This document shows, piece after piece, positions 6,122 through 6,783 of a DNA stretch of 6,783 bases. The notes under the pieces are model-generated. The model worked only from the letters and a program-made list of their open reading frames with translations, did no database searches and was not told where the DNA came from. Source of the DNA: an uncultured Rhodocyclaceae bacterium (GTDB taxonomy: Bacteria; Pseudomonadota; Gammaproteobacteria; Burkholderiales; Rhodocyclaceae); assembly GCA_903950295.1 (NCBI GenBank), contig CAJBAP010000057.1, positions 1-6,783 on the forward strand. Direction: 5' to 3'. The position numbers and the translations under genes are program-made. How positions within the stretch are numbered: the stretch's first letter is position 1; every line of letters starts with the position of its first letter.

Positions 6122-6146
6122 TGCCGTCCCGCCAGCGCCGACTTTT
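6122..6146 (+). repeat. Repeat copy C, right arm of an inverted pair
   Basis: Bases 6123-6146 are the exact reverse complement of 4910-4933 (24 bp), and 6122-6141 that of 5598-5617 (20 bp). The copy starts one base after the stop codon of the truncated regulator and runs into a run of six T (6143-6148). No stable hairpin is evident, so I do not call it a terminator. Confidence 0.8.
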
Positions 6147-6240
6147 TTGTCATTCCTTCATGCATACACCTTTGCTGTCCTCGACACTGATCTTGAGCGC
6201 AATACCTTGCCGAACGCTTTATGAAACGGTAGAAAAGTTT

Positions 6241-6783
6241 TCAGGGTTGAATCTCCAGGTGTTCCGGGGCCAGCAGTAAAAAACGGGCGTGACGACCTTC
6301 CTCCCGGTTGCCGTCGTCGCTGACGATGATGATGTGCGGGCGGCCATCAATCATGGCTTGGCTGACGCCCTCGGCGTGTTCAAAACCCGGCAGACCAGCG
6401 ACGCTGATACGACGGGGCGACTCACCTGATTTGCCGTTCCAGAACCATAACTGGAATTGCACTTGCTCCCTGGCAACAGGACCGCTGATCACCAGATATC
6501 CACCCAAGACAGGGATGTAGGACATGCCACGAATGCCGTGGCCGCCAAGGTCGAGTGTGATCAGTTGTGATGAAATTCGGGCGGTTGCGCCGTCCTCAAA
6601 GATGGCGGACGGGTTCTCGATGCTTGCGATGATGGCTTGCTGCTGTAGCAACGGACTGCGAAACCCGATCATCAGGCGTTGGGCATCGGGAGTGATTTCC
6701 AGCGCCTCGATGTTGAGTCCGCCTTCTGTCTTGGCATCCATAACAGCGGCGCCGCTGGCCAGAACCGGGTGGGCCGCAGTCAA
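6241..6783 (-). CDS. DUF3616 domain protein, C-terminal part (runs off the window)
   Basis: The reading frame is open to the right edge, so the N-terminus lies outside. The visible 180 or so residues contain GLNIEALEITPDAQRLMIGFRSPL, then LDLGGHGIRGMSYIPVLGGYLVISGP, and finally ARFLLLAPEHLEIQP. This pattern (an NIEAL motif, a GFRSPL arginine, beta-propeller-like strands) matches DUF3616, a family of probably exported or periplasmic beta-rich proteins without a settled function. A TTG at the edge could be read as a start, but the usual protein is longer and begins with a secretion signal, so I treat it as partial. It converges on the truncated regulator, with 120 bases between stops that hold repeat copy C and nothing else I can name. 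Confidence 0.75.
   Translation of the reverse strand: MTAAHPVLASGAAVMDAKTEGGLNIEALEITPDAQRLMIGFRSPLLQQQAIIASIENPSAIFEDGATARISSQLITLDLGGHGIRGMSYIPVLGGYLVISGPVAREQVQFQLWFWNGKSGESPRRISVAGLPGFEHAEGVSQAMIDGRPHIIIVSDDGNREEGRHARFLLLAPEHLEIQP

Noticed and set aside
6121..6150. Repeat copy C plus T run as a rho-independent terminator of the regulator remnant
   Set aside because: The GC-rich stretch has no good self-complementary stem of useful length, although the T run is suggestive.
6159..6225. Minus-strand tail of about 20 codons ending KISVEDSKGVCMKE, possibly another gene remnant
   Set aside because: It is too short, lies directly after an in-frame TAA, and has no recognised relative; chance openness is the simpler reading.

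Overview
This window looks like a proteobacterial chromosome segment, most likely beta- or gammaproteobacterial. The GC content is moderate to high by eye, and it carries a DUF3301 membrane-anchored protein, a thioredoxin-coupled ArsC, Acr3 and an AfArsR-like repressor. The genus cannot be fixed from the sequence. The dominant content is an arsenic-resistance operon on the minus strand, set between a tRNA-linked left flank and a rearranged right flank.

Left flank (1-572). The window opens inside a tRNA whose anticodon loop (CTACGAA) identifies it as tRNA-Arg(ACG), followed by a perfect 15-bp inverted repeat that is a good terminator candidate. A DUF3301 gene on the minus strand converges on it. 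Just upstream of DUF3301 is a start-less coding remnant that runs into the 3' end of the next gene. This suggests that the accessory block to the right truncated a native gene near position 570.

Centre (573-5571). Seven minus-strand genes are transcribed right to left: arsR, arsC, acr3, a DUF318/ArsP-type permease, a small CxxC thioredoxin-fold protein, an unrecognised 71-residue protein with a strong Shine-Dalgarno, and an EamA (DMT) transporter. The first four are separated by 4-9 bases and the fifth by 21, so they are probably one transcript. The arsR promoter is clear: TTGACT and TAGAAT 16 bases apart, with a perfect 9-4-9 dyad filling the space between them. ArsC would reduce arsenate, Acr3 would export arsenite, and ArsR would release the promoter when As(III) binds its C-terminal cysteines. 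The permease may export another (organo)arsenical, and the small CxxC protein may serve as a redox partner. The last two genes follow gaps of 103 and 69 bases, and their link to arsenic is uncertain.

Right flank (5572-6783). Two 5'-truncated gene remnants lie head to head: a short unrecognised minus-strand C-terminus and the C-terminal 128 residues of a sigma-54-dependent (NtrC-family) regulator. They are fused near 5734-5743. The pair is bracketed by an inverted repeat whose arms sit just beyond each stop codon. The same sequence occurs a third time inside arsC, exactly in codon phase, where ArsC appears about ten residues longer than usual. This repeat is the most unusual feature of the window. 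A partial DUF3616 gene on the minus strand runs off the right edge.
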